From an uncultured Acidimicrobiales bacterium (GTDB lineage: Bacteria; Actinomycetota; Acidimicrobiia; Acidimicrobiales; SHLQ01): a stretch of 64,000 nt of DNA. The position numbers and the translations under genes are program-made. The notes below the pieces were generated by a model. The model searched no databases. It was not told the origin of the DNA and worked only from the letters and a program-made list of their open reading frames with translations. The stretch's first letter is position 1; every line of letters begins with the position of its first letter. The stretch is from contig CAKZVC010000039.1 in assembly GCA_937922235.1 (NCBI GenBank), positions 1-64,000 on the forward strand. The letters are read 5' to 3'. Positions 16,891 through 24,758 of the stretch are shown here, piece after piece.

Positions 16891-16941
16891 CGTTCGCTTC
16901 GCTCTCTACACGAGTTTCTCGCCTGGGGGCTCCAAACATCG
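16891..16941. repeat. Interspersed repeat, copy 1
   Basis: 51 bp that match 60957-61007 at 44 of 51 positions, sharing CGAGTTTCTCGCCT and AAACATCG. The 3' part (GGCTCCAAACATCG...GCTCCTCGATGCTCG, 16927-16986) recurs in diverged form at 17039-17100. Confidence 0.75.
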
Positions 16942-17106
16942 CGCCACCCAAATCGACCGCTCAGACGCTCCTCGATGCTCGGCGGCTGGCCCGAGGCCGC
17001 GCCCGTTCGCACCGGCTCCGCAGCTGCGAACTACCCCCAGGCTCCAAACATCGGGCCATCAAAATTGGCCGTGTGGAAGCTCCTCGATGCTCGACGAAGT
17101 TCAGTT

Positions 17107-17151
17107 TTTCTGCCCAAAAACTGACCTGACAGGTCTGAAAAGGGGCAGAAA
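17107..17151. repeat. Hairpin element with GACCTGACAGGTC core
   Basis: Outer arms TTTCTGCCC (17107-17115) and GGGCAGAAA (17143-17151) enclose the inner palindrome GACCT-gac-AGGTC (17123-17135). The core GACCTGACAGG is shared with the hairpin at 62048-62092, marking both as one repeat family. Confidence 0.7.
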
Positions 17152-17196
17152 TCTCGTCCTCCAACAGTTTTGGGGTCAGACCCTCCACCTGTTGCA

Positions 17197-17368
17197 GAAG
17201 CTGGCGCTACGTGGCGCCTCGGGCGATCAGCCTGGTGGCGCCTGAACGCTCCCCCTGAAAGGGAACACAGGTTTCGTAGCCCGAAGCTGCGAAGCTGGCG
17301 CTACGTGGCGCCTCGGGCGATCAGCCTGCGTGACGCCTGAACGCTCCCCCTGAAAGGGAACACAGGTT
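17197..17368. repeat. Tandem direct repeat, period 94 bp
   Basis: Two copies, 17197-17273 and 17291-17368, start with GAAGCTGGCGCTACGTGGCG and end in GAACACAGGTT. They differ by a few bases and one indel in the middle. No open frame is conserved in them. Function unknown. Confidence 0.85.
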
Positions 17369-17423
17369 AGTTTTGTGACGGCCCAAAATGGGGCCGGAGG
17401 CCTTGGGCCGTTACAAAACTAAC
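17366..17423. repeat. Long inverted repeat overlapping the 3' end of ctaB
   Basis: Arms 17366-17386 and 17403-17423 are 21-nt inverted repeats with one mismatch (GTTAGTTTTGTGACGGCCCA and its complement). The right arm contains the last three codons and the stop of ctaB. The loop is GC-rich and no T-tract follows on the ctaB strand, so termination activity is uncertain. Confidence 0.85.
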
Positions 17424-18313
17424 TGATCGACGGCCATGGCGATGAAGAGCACCGACAAGTACGTGATCGAGAAGGTGAACATCGTCATTGCTCGCTTCGG
17501 CGTTGGATCGCGAAGAAGGGCAACGGCGTAGTAAGTGAAGAGTCCACCGGCGACGACAGCCGTGAGCGTGTAGATCCAGCCCATCGATGCGATCGGGGTG
17601 AAGAGCAGCGATACCGCCCAGACCGCAAGGGTGTAGGCCAGAATCTGGCGAGATGTGGTTTCCATCGAGGCAACCGATGGAAGCATGGGCACGTCGGCGG
17701 CGGAGTAGTCGTCGCGGTACTTCACGGCGAGGGCCCAGAAGTGTGGAGGCGTCCACAGGAAGATGATTGCGAACAGCACGATGGGTTCCCAGCCAATGCT
17801 GTCGGTGACTGCGGCCCAGCCGACAAGCACGGGCATGCAGCCGGCGGCGCCACCGATAACGATGTTCTGTGTCGAGGTGCGCTTGAGCCAGAGGGTGTAC
17901 ACGAAGATGTAGAAGGCCGCTGCGGACAAGGCAAAGACAGCCGACAACAGGTTGACGAAGCCGGTGAGCCATGCGAATGCGGCAATGAGCAGCGCGACAG
18001 AGAAGATGAGCGCGTTACGGGGCTCGATCTCGCCGGTAGCGAGCGGGCGGCCCTTGGTGCGGTTCATGATTTTGTCGATGTCGCGATCGACGTACATGTT
18101 GACCGCGTTTGCGCCGCCAGCGGCCAACGTGCCGCCGATGACGGTGGCGACGACGAGCCACAACGATGGCCAGCCGCGCTCGGCAACGATCATCGTGGGC
18201 ACGGTCGTGATCAACAAGAGCTCGATGATGCGAGGTTTCGTCAACGCCACGTACGCCGCGATGGTCGAACGGGTTGGGGCGGCCTCGGGAGCAACAGTTG
18301 TCACGTCCCACAT
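17411..18313 (-). CDS. ctaB: Protoheme IX farnesyltransferase (heme O synthase)
   Basis: CtaB attaches a farnesyl chain to heme b, giving heme O, the first step to the heme A of the oxidase. It has 300 residues and nine membrane helices of the UbiA superfamily. The prenyl-diphosphate motif is NMYVDRDID near residue 72, and the second Asp-rich region is YRDDYSAADVPML near 195. TKPRIIELLL at the N-terminus is typical. It is divergent from ctaA (53 bp between starts) and upstream of the oxidase run; its final codons lie in a long inverted repeat. Confidence 0.97.
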   Translation of the reverse strand: MWDVTTVAPEAAPTRSTIAAYVALTKPRIIELLLITTVPTMIVAERGWPSLWLVVATVIGGTLAAGGANAVNMYVDRDIDKIMNRTKGRPLATGEIEPRNALIFSVALLIAAFAWLTGFVNLLSAVFALSAAAFYIFVYTLWLKRTSTQNIVIGGAAGCMPVLVGWAAVTDSIGWEPIVLFAIIFLWTPPHFWALAVKYRDDYSAADVPMLPSVASMETTSRQILAYTLAVWAVSLLFTPIASMGWIYTLTAVVAGGLFTYYAVALLRDPTPKRAMTMFTFSITYLSVLFIAMAVDQLVL

Positions 18314-18354
18314 GGTAAGGGGTCATCGATCGTTTCTGCCAAGGGCAACAGGCG

Positions 18355-18360
18355 TATCGT
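18355..18360 (+). promoter_or_regulatory. -10 element of a leaderless ctaA transcript
   Basis: TATCGT, 6 nt before the ctaA ATG at 18367, with no ribosome-binding site. Confidence 0.55.
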
Positions 18361-18366
18361 TGTCAC

Positions 18367-19347
18367 ATGCCCTTGCCGCCGATCCACACATCGGTTCCCC
18401 GTGCTGACCATCCGCTCCAGTGGGGACAGTCGCTGACGACCTGGACGCGCATCACCTTGCTTTGGCTGATGGCGATCACGGTCACCGGCGCAGCGGTTCG
18501 TCTGACCGGCTCTGGTCTTGGTTGCACCGACTGGCCCACGTGCACGGTCAACACCGAGCTCGACGCTCCCGGCTTTCATTCCGCAGTGGAGTTCGGCAAC
18601 CGAATGATCTCCGGCCTGGCGATCATTCCCGTGATTGCCGGATGGCTCGCCGCCCGCAAGGGTCCACGGCCCGAGCTCACCCCGTGGTTCGTGTTGATGA
18701 CGGTTGGCTTCTTCGGTCAGGTGCTCCTCGGCATGCTCGTCACCCGTACCGAACTCGATCCCCGAATGGTGCTTGGACATTTCCTGTTGTCGATCGTGCT
18801 CATCTTCATCGGCGTGGTCATCGACTACAAGGCTCGCATCGAGGTCACCGAGAGCACACCGACAGCTCAGCAAGCCCGATTCAACACGGGGCGACGCATC
18901 CGAGCTCGGTTCCTGGTGATGTCGTGCGCCGCAGTCATCATCGTCGGCACCTTGGTGACCGGTTCAGGCCCACATGCAGGCAGCGACACATCGGGCGAGC
19001 CCATTCCGCGCCTTGGCTTCGACATCCGCGAGATCAGCCGGGCGCATTCGTTGCTCGGTTGGCTACTGGTGTTGATGATCGTGATCGGCTTGTTCCAGAG
19101 TCGGCCACAACAAGAGGCGCCCTGGATCGACGTTGATCGACGCTGGTTCACCCGCATCGGAGCTGCCGCGGTGTTCCAGGGAGCGATTGGCTACATCCAA
19201 TATTCGACTGGCGTTCCCGTCGGCCTCGTCGCAATACATATTGCGGGATCCGTGATCTTGTGGACGTTGGTGTGCTGGTATGGGCTGGTTGCGATGTATC
19301 CCGAGGTCGAACAATCGACCCGTCCTGCGAGTGAGCTGGTGACATGA
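18367..19347 (+). CDS. ctaA: Heme A synthase
   Basis: CtaA oxidises the C8 methyl of heme O to a formyl group, giving heme A. It has 326 residues and eight membrane helices. Visible signatures: [14 protein letters not shown] near residue 55 with the conserved Cys pair, [12 protein letters not shown] near 76, [19 protein letters not shown] near 125 and [11 protein letters not shown] near 225, which supply the heme-ligand His residues. It pairs functionally with divergent ctaB. Its stop overlaps the clpS start (ATGA). Confidence 0.95.
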   Translation: MPLPPIHTSVPRADHPLQWGQSLTTWTRITLLWLMAITVTGAAVRLTGSGLGCTDWPTCTVNTELDAPGFHSAVEFGNRMISGLAIIPVIAGWLAARKGPRPELTPWFVLMTVGFFGQVLLGMLVTRTELDPRMVLGHFLLSIVLIFIGVVIDYKARIEVTESTPTAQQARFNTGRRIRARFLVMSCAAVIIVGTLVTGSGPHAGSDTSGEPIPRLGFDIREISRAHSLLGWLLVLMIVIGLFQSRPQQEAPWIDVDRRWFTRIGAAAVFQGAIGYIQYSTGVPVGLVAIHIAGSVILWTLVCWYGLVAMYPEVEQSTRPASELVT

Positions 19348-19658
19348 GTGAAGATCTGAGGATGACCTCGCCGCTCGAAACCACCGAGCCCGATCTCGAC
19401 GTTGGCATCGAGGTGCTGAGCGACTCGCCGTGGGTCGTTCTTGTGTGGAACGACCCGATCAACTTGATGTCGTACGTGACCTTCGTGTTCCAGAAGCTCT
19501 TCGGCTACTCCAAGGAGAAGGCCACCGAGCTGATGATGGACGTCCACCAAAAAGGCCGTGCTGTCGTGTCGAACGGAACCAAGGAGAAGGCCGAGGCCGA
19601 TGTAGCTCGTCTCCACGAACATGGCCTGTGGGCGACCATGCAGAAGGATGGAGCGTGA
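19344..19658 (+). CDS. clpS: ATP-dependent Clp protease adaptor ClpS
   Basis: ClpS delivers N-degron substrates to the ClpA/ClpC-ClpP protease. The 104-residue length fits. The N-end-rule pocket motif [19 protein letters not shown] (Asn-Asp near residue 36) and the helix [18 protein letters not shown] are conserved. It overlaps ctaA upstream and the DUF2017 gene downstream (TGATG), the arrangement usual in Actinobacteria. Confidence 0.96.
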   Translation: MSEDLRMTSPLETTEPDLDVGIEVLSDSPWVVLVWNDPINLMSYVTFVFQKLFGYSKEKATELMMDVHQKGRAVVSNGTKEKAEADVARLHEHGLWATMQKDGA

Positions 19659-20122
19659 TGTTCTCCCGACCATTCTCGGTCAAGAACGGTGAGATGGTCG
19701 TCAAGCTCGACGACACGCTTCGAACGTTGCTCGCCAAGGTCAGCGAAGAGCTGCGCGAGGTCTTGTTGGTGAATGAGCCCGAGCTCACCCGCCGGCTCTA
19801 CCCCACTGCGTATCCAGACGACGAGCAGATGGACTCCGACTATCAGGAGATGGTTCATGACCAGCTGCTCATGCAACGCCTCGACGGCATCGACGAGCTG
19901 CAGTCAACAGTGCATGACGATGTCATCACGCTCGAAACGGCCGACTCGTGGATGAGCACGATCAACCAGGTGCGCTTGGTTCTCGGCACCCGGCTCGACG
20001 TGAGCGAGGACGACGAGGGGTTCATCGATGAAGACGACCCCGATGCGCAAAGCAAGGTCGTCTATCAGGTGTTGTCACAGCTACTCGAACAACTGACGCA
20101 CGCTCGGCTCGGCTCGCTCTAG
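19658..20122 (+). CDS. DUF2017 family protein
   Basis: A 154-residue soluble acidic protein, starting at ATG 19658 inside the clpS stop. The sequence (LRTLLAKVSEELREVL, then RRLYPTAYPDD and RLVLGTRLDV) matches the actinobacterial DUF2017 family, which nearly always follows clpS. A role in Clp-dependent proteolysis is suspected from this context; no activity is known. Confidence 0.88.
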   Translation: MFSRPFSVKNGEMVVKLDDTLRTLLAKVSEELREVLLVNEPELTRRLYPTAYPDDEQMDSDYQEMVHDQLLMQRLDGIDELQSTVHDDVITLETADSWMSTINQVRLVLGTRLDVSEDDEGFIDEDDPDAQSKVVYQVLSQLLEQLTHARLGSL

Positions 20123-20138
20123 CTGGTGCTGCGGGTAG

Positions 20139-21317
20139 TTACTCGCGAATGAAGTTGGTGAGCTTGGCTGTGAGCACGGTTGGCGAACGGCCGTCGTTGT
20201 TGACGACAGCGATCACGAGTTCCTGTGTCTCACGGTCGATCTGGGCCATCGAGTTGAAGCCGATGATCGAGCCGCCATGGCCGACGCCGAAGTCAGATCC
20301 GCCATGTAGTCCGAGTCCGTACTCGGCACCGTCCTCAACTTGGCCAAGCATTTCGGTGAGTGAGTCGGGAGTGAGGAGGTCGCCGAGGAAGATGCCGTCG
20401 AAGATGGCGGCGAGCTCGTCGACGGTTGTGACGAGACCGCCGGCTGCCCACGAGCCGTAGGCGATCGAGGTGTAGCTCTGGCCTGCGCTCGTTCCGCTCG
20501 GCACCATGGCCGAATAGCCCGCGGCAACCTCGGTGAGGGTGCCGTCGTCGAAGGTGGTGTGGGTGAGTCCGAGCGGGTCGTTGATGTACGTGTCGAGCGC
20601 GGCGTTGAGCGCCTGACCGCGGACAGCCTCAACGACCATTCCGGCGATAACGAAGTTGGTGTTCGAGTAGGCGTACTGCGATCCGGGGTCGAAGTCAGAC
20701 TCGCCGTTGGTGAACCCGACGAGGGTGGCGGGTTCCGGTGTGCTGTCCGGGTTACCAAGGACAACCTCGAAGAAGCCGCGGCTCTCGGTGTAGTTCGGGA
20801 TGCCCGATCGATGACCGAGCAGTTCGCGCACGGTTACGTCGTTGGCGAGCTCGAGCCCGTCGACGTAGGTGCTGACCGGCGCATCGAGATCGACGAGGCC
20901 TTCGTCGACGAGCTGCATGACGAGCACCGCCGTGATCACCTTCGAGATGCTTCCGACGCGTACTTGTGCATCGGCGGCTAGGGGTTCCTCGGTCGCTGCA
21001 TCGACGCCAACGGCCGCGCTTGCCGATTGGCCGTAGGCGTTGCGGACGTAGACCACTCCTCCACCGTCGACGTCGCGTTCCCACTCGGCGAGCGTCTCGA
21101 GCAGCTTGGCGTTGTCGATCTCGGCAACGACTAGCTGGTCGTCTTCGCTTGTGCCCGTCGTTACCTCATCTACAGGAACTTCATCGACAGCTGTCTCATC
21201 GATAACGGCGACGGTGGTTTCGGGTGCGGATTCCCCGGTGTTGATCGATGAGCTGCACGCCGACGCAACGAGAACGAGGAGCAGTAAGCACATCAAGTTC
21301 CGCCATCGCTGCGTCAT
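20139..21317 (-). CDS. Serine hydrolase, beta-lactamase/D-Ala-D-Ala peptidase fold lipoprotein
   Basis: A 392-residue secreted lipoprotein (signal LLLLVLVASAC with lipobox Cys at about 21). The catalytic domain shows VGSISKV (Ser-x-x-Lys) near residue 128, the second motif YSNTNF (Tyr-x-Asn) near 216 and GVGHGGSI (His-x-Gly) near 340. This is the class C beta-lactamase / DD-peptidase / esterase family (PF00144). The substrate cannot be told from sequence; cell-wall peptide or ester hydrolysis are both possible. Acidic linker residues 25-65 follow the lipobox. Confidence 0.9.
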   Translation of the reverse strand: MTQRWRNLMCLLLLVLVASACSSSINTGESAPETTVAVIDETAVDEVPVDEVTTGTSEDDQLVVAEIDNAKLLETLAEWERDVDGGGVVYVRNAYGQSASAAVGVDAATEEPLAADAQVRVGSISKVITAVLVMQLVDEGLVDLDAPVSTYVDGLELANDVTVRELLGHRSGIPNYTESRGFFEVVLGNPDSTPEPATLVGFTNGESDFDPGSQYAYSNTNFVIAGMVVEAVRGQALNAALDTYINDPLGLTHTTFDDGTLTEVAAGYSAMVPSGTSAGQSYTSIAYGSWAAGGLVTTVDELAAIFDGIFLGDLLTPDSLTEMLGQVEDGAEYGLGLHGGSDFGVGHGGSIIGFNSMAQIDRETQELVIAVVNNDGRSPTVLTAKLTNFIRE

Positions 21318-21323
21318 ACCGAC

Positions 21324-21329
21324 AGACTA
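21324..21329 (-). promoter_or_regulatory. -10 element of a leaderless serine hydrolase transcript
   Basis: On the minus strand TAGTCT lies 6 nt before the ATG at 21317, without a ribosome-binding site. Confidence 0.55.
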
Positions 21330-21432
21330 CGCGGTCGCACAGATACGTAGACCGCGAGGACCATCAGCGCACCGGATCAAGAAGCCACCGGCGACGAAAT
21401 CGCGTCCGGCCGTGCGGATAGGTTCTTCCCAG

Positions 21433-23031
21433 CTACCTGGTCGAACAGCGCAAGATTCGCCCGTCGACTAGCCCCAGGCTGAGCCAGTCAGCGGAGACGG
21501 AGAGGCTCATCGGCTGTGTTTCGAAACCACCGACTTCGATCCTCGCCTCGCTCATCACTTCGCCTGAATCCCTGTCGAGAAGCATCAACCATCCGCTGAC
21601 CATCGCTGCGAAGACAGTTCTGCCTACGCATTCAACTCCGACGAGCTGACTTTCTACCCGCTGAGACCAGAGCGCTTCGCCGGTTGTGGCAGATCTCCTG
21701 ACAACGAAATGCTCGTCGGCCGCAGCTTGTTTGGCTCGAACCTCGCAACCAAGGATGAGTGAAGACATCGAATCGTCGTAACAACCAACAGTGCCAACAA
21801 CCCGGCGATCCAAGTCCTCCTCCCACTCAAGCGGGAACATGTCTCGAACGTGCGGATTCTCACCATCACCGGATGCACCGGGGTCAATCTTCACAAGCCA
21901 TGGCTCGTCATAGGGTTCACTTCCCCGGCCGACCGACACCAGAGGATCGGGTGATCCCTTTATCCGCAGATAGCTGTTGAAGATGTCGTAGCGTCGCGTT
22001 GAACACGAGAATCCTGGATCGTCCGAAACCAGAGATCGCACCGACCCTTCGTTGTCGCGGCGTGTACTTACGTCGCGAGCCATTACGGAGTCGCCCGCAG
22101 CGATGAGGACAGATGTTCGTGCCTCCTCAAATTCACTGATAACTGATCCCGATTCAGGTTCGAACACAGCGATATGCGATCTCGTCTTGTCCCAGTCTCC
22201 GACACTCGTCACTTCCGCCGACCTGACGATCACCGTGTTCGCTATAACCGCGTCTGCTGTACGAACCAACTGGCAGCCCACGCCCTCAGTTGGAACAGCG
22301 TAGGAGCGGCTACCGTCAGCATCCCAGCGTTCAAGTCGAACACCATCAAGCGATGCCAGGACAACCCCATCATCGTCCACGTCAACATCCCAAACCTGGC
22401 GTCGACTGTTTGGGGTCAGCGACAGGTCGTCGATCGCCGAGGTGTCGGTCGCTTCCCAATGGTTGTGAGGGCTATCCAGTGGAATGAGTTCGAGGGGTTC
22501 GAGCTGTGCCACATCGATTGATCTCTCGTCACCCAAAAACTGTGCGCGATCCAGGGCGAACCGGCTCAGCTGAGGCGTGGCCTCGCTATCGGTCGGGGCG
22601 AGCGAAAACTCGAGCGCATCTTCCAACCAACACACGTCTGTCACCGTTCGACTGGTGGACAGCATCGACCGCGATTCACCGCTTTGGATGTCCAGGAGAA
22701 TTAGCTCCCCTCGGTATAGGTAGCCTCCGTCGTACCCTCCACATCCAATCGCAAGCGATTGTCCGTTACGACTCATCGCCAGTGCGTTGATGTACCGATT
22801 GGTTGAGATCGCGGCGACGCGCTCCAAACCATCCTCGGTGTAGACGACAACTCGATATCTCTCGATTCGGCGAAGCTCGCGTCCCAGCCACTGTGGATGC
22901 CCAAGTGACCCCGCAACGACGATCAAACCATGCGCTCGAATCGCATGAGTTGGGACGCCTACCTCCGCTAGTGCGCCGTCGCCAAGAACCTCAGCGTGTT
23001 GCAACAATTCCTGCGCTGTCGGAGGGCTCAT
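21433..23031 (-). CDS. Propeller-like hypothetical protein
   Basis: A 532-residue cytosolic protein without signal peptide or membrane segment. Repeated short strands ending in Asp-Gly or Ser-Gly turns (INALAMSRNGQSLAIGCGG, LLDIQSGESRSML, VWDVDVDDDGVVLASLDG, LLDRDSGEVMSEARI) suggest WD40/PQQ-like beta-propeller blades. I cannot name a family. The start ATG 23031 has a -10 hexamer 6 nt upstream. It lies between a lipoprotein hydrolase and tRNA-Glu and shows no functional link to either. Confidence 0.7.
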   Translation of the reverse strand: MSPPTAQELLQHAEVLGDGALAEVGVPTHAIRAHGLIVVAGSLGHPQWLGRELRRIERYRVVVYTEDGLERVAAISTNRYINALAMSRNGQSLAIGCGGYDGGYLYRGELILLDIQSGESRSMLSTSRTVTDVCWLEDALEFSLAPTDSEATPQLSRFALDRAQFLGDERSIDVAQLEPLELIPLDSPHNHWEATDTSAIDDLSLTPNSRRQVWDVDVDDDGVVLASLDGVRLERWDADGSRSYAVPTEGVGCQLVRTADAVIANTVIVRSAEVTSVGDWDKTRSHIAVFEPESGSVISEFEEARTSVLIAAGDSVMARDVSTRRDNEGSVRSLVSDDPGFSCSTRRYDIFNSYLRIKGSPDPLVSVGRGSEPYDEPWLVKIDPGASGDGENPHVRDMFPLEWEEDLDRRVVGTVGCYDDSMSSLILGCEVRAKQAAADEHFVVRRSATTGEALWSQRVESQLVGVECVGRTVFAAMVSGWLMLLDRDSGEVMSEARIEVGGFETQPMSLSVSADWLSLGLVDGRILRCSTR

Positions 23032-23037
23032 GGTGTG

Positions 23038-23043
23038 ACAGTA
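23038..23043 (-). promoter_or_regulatory. -10 element of a leaderless propeller-protein transcript
   Basis: TACTGT on the minus strand, 6 nt before the ATG at 23031. Confidence 0.55.
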
Positions 23044-23183
23044 CTGCCTGGCGCCCTTGAGCCGTTCGGCATACTACACAGCACCAAAACGGACTCGTCT
23101 ACAAAGACGGGTCTATTGGAGCCACCGAAATTCCTTGCTGGCTCAACGGTCTCCACCCTTCAAAACCGAAAACGAAGATGTGG

Positions 23184-23256
23184 CACCCCCAACGGGATTC
23201 GAACCCGTGTTACCTGCGTGAAAGGCAGGCGTCCTAGGCCGCTGGACGATGGGGGC
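23184..23256 (-). tRNA. tRNA-Glu (UUC)
   Basis: A complete 73-nt cloverleaf on the minus strand: acceptor GCCCCCA/TGGGGGT with a G-U first pair, anticodon loop CTTTCAC (anticodon TTC), T arm ACGGGTTCGAATCCCGT and discriminator G. CCA is encoded at 23183-23181. Confidence 0.97.
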
Positions 23257-23416
23257 CAATTCAATCCACTTGCGTAGACCGATCTGCAATCGTAGCGGCA
23301 AGCTTGGAGCATTCCATCGCGCGAGTTGCGGACATGGCGACCGATGTGACGGACGTATCTCTTGGTAGGAGATTCGTCTGGGTCTCCGTCGGTCCGATGT
23401 GGCACGCTTTCTCGTT

Positions 23417-24673
23417 ATGCAGATCGAAGTAACGAGCGAACCGGTGCGTGCACCGTGGACGACCGATGAGTTCTGGGCAGGTACGCGAGCCGACCTGTTC
23501 TCCTCTACGGGAATGCACCCGGATGCATACACGAGCCCGGCGTTCTTCGACGACGAACAGACGTCGGTCTTCGAACGGGCCTGGGTGTGTGTTGGCCTCG
23601 CGGCAGATGCCGCGCCTGGCCGAGTGTTGGTACGCAACGTCGGAAGCCGTTCGGTCCTTATTTCTCAAGATGGCGACGGTGAGCTTCGAGCGTTCTACAA
23701 CAGCTGTCGCCATCGCGGCACCGAGCTCTATGAATGCGACGCCGATGTCGGCACGACGCTGCGGTGCCCGTACCACCGCTGGGGCTACAACCTCGATGGT
23801 TCGCTGAAGTCGACGCCGCGGTTCGAAGAGGTGCCGCGCGAGAGTTTCGACAAGGCCGACTATGGCTTGGTTCCCGTGCGGGTCGAGGCGTGGGGCGTGT
23901 TGCTGTTCGTCTGTCTGTCCGACGAGACGATGCCGCTCCTCGACTGGTTGGGCGATCTGCCCGAACGAATGGCGAGTCACGGGCTCGAGAACTGGACTCC
24001 TCGTCACAGCCAGACTGTCGATATCAAGGCGAATTGGAAGCTGATTTCCGAGAACTTTCAGGAGTACTACCACCTTGGATGGGTCCATCCCGAGCTTGCG
24101 AAGGTGAGCCGAGTTGAAGACCACTATCGCTTCCAAGGACCTGGCATGTACTGCGGGCAGACGACCACTCCGGTCAGCGGTGATGAGCGGGACGACTGGC
24201 TCACGCTCCCACCTGCCGACGGGCTTGACGAATCAGACGCGGTGAGCAGCCGTTTCGCTGCAATCTTCCCGAACGTGTTGTTATCGGTCTTGCCGAACCA
24301 TGTGTTCGTCCTTCACCTCGAACCGGTCGAGGCCGGGCTCACCCGAGAAACCTGCTCGTGGGTGTTGCCGCCAAGTGGTATCGATGCACCGGACGAGGCA
24401 TTCGAACCCACCCGCACGTTCTGGTTGGACGTGAACGACGAGGATATCGACATCGTCGAACGCGGGCAGCGCGGGCTTACTCGGGGCGCGGTTCCGCCGG
24501 GGCCACTCGCTCCTCGCTTCGAAGAACCACTGCATCGGTTCCAACGGATGCTCGCCGATTTCATGACGGCAGCATCACCGGCCGATGTGCCAGTTCCTGG
24601 TGGCGACGATGGTTCGGTCGAGTCGCGTCTCGGTGCTGGGGAGAACCCAAGCCCAGCTCTCCTCGACCGCTAG
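23417..24673 (+). CDS. Rieske-type aromatic-ring/amine oxygenase, large subunit
   Basis: About 418 residues from ATG 23417 (a GTG at 23399 in frame is the alternative). The Rieske [2Fe-2S] site is CRHRG...CPYHRWGY (about residues 90-112). The mononuclear iron site is seen in NFQEYYHLGWVHPEL near 210 with the two His. The layout matches ring-hydroxylating oxygenase alpha subunits of the type that also covers carnitine, betaine and choline monooxygenases. No reductase or small subunit lies nearby, so the substrate is open. It ends in a terminator hairpin. Confidence 0.88.
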   Translation: MQIEVTSEPVRAPWTTDEFWAGTRADLFSSTGMHPDAYTSPAFFDDEQTSVFERAWVCVGLAADAAPGRVLVRNVGSRSVLISQDGDGELRAFYNSCRHRGTELYECDADVGTTLRCPYHRWGYNLDGSLKSTPRFEEVPRESFDKADYGLVPVRVEAWGVLLFVCLSDETMPLLDWLGDLPERMASHGLENWTPRHSQTVDIKANWKLISENFQEYYHLGWVHPELAKVSRVEDHYRFQGPGMYCGQTTTPVSGDERDDWLTLPPADGLDESDAVSSRFAAIFPNVLLSVLPNHVFVLHLEPVEAGLTRETCSWVLPPSGIDAPDEAFEPTRTFWLDVNDEDIDIVERGQRGLTRGAVPPGPLAPRFEEPLHRFQRMLADFMTAASPADVPVPGGDDGSVESRLGAGENPSPALLDR

Positions 24674-24692
24674 CCCCGACTGCAGAACATCT

Positions 24693-24726
24693 CGACCCAC
24701 AGCCCTAGGGGGCGGACTGTGGGTCG
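24693..24726. terminator. Terminator-like hairpin between convergent genes
   Basis: Perfect 10-bp arms CGACCCACAG (24693-24702) and CTGTGGGTCG (24717-24726) lie between the oxygenase stop and the convergent PPC-domain gene. There is no strong T-tract. It could serve both strands. Confidence 0.6.
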
Positions 24727-24758
24727 GATGTCAGGGCTTGTACGACTGGCGAGTGCTG

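Larger units (their letters stand above)
16731..17410. other. Repeat-rich intergenic region upstream of the oxidase operon
   Basis: About 680 bp without a convincing gene; the open frames here show no family resemblance and are built from repeats. On the minus strand, TAACCT at about 16790-16795 is a possible -10 for the oxidase run. The rest holds an interspersed element (16891-16941), a related segment (17039-17100), a hairpin (17107-17151), a GGGGTCAGACCC palindrome (about 17157-17196), two direct repeats (17197-17273 and 17291-17368) and a long inverted repeat reaching into ctaB. Confidence 0.7.

Noticed and set aside
16881-17129. Open frames on both strands (82 and 75 codons) in the gap before the oxidase operon
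   Set aside because: They are made of the interspersed repeats, have no start signals and resemble no family.
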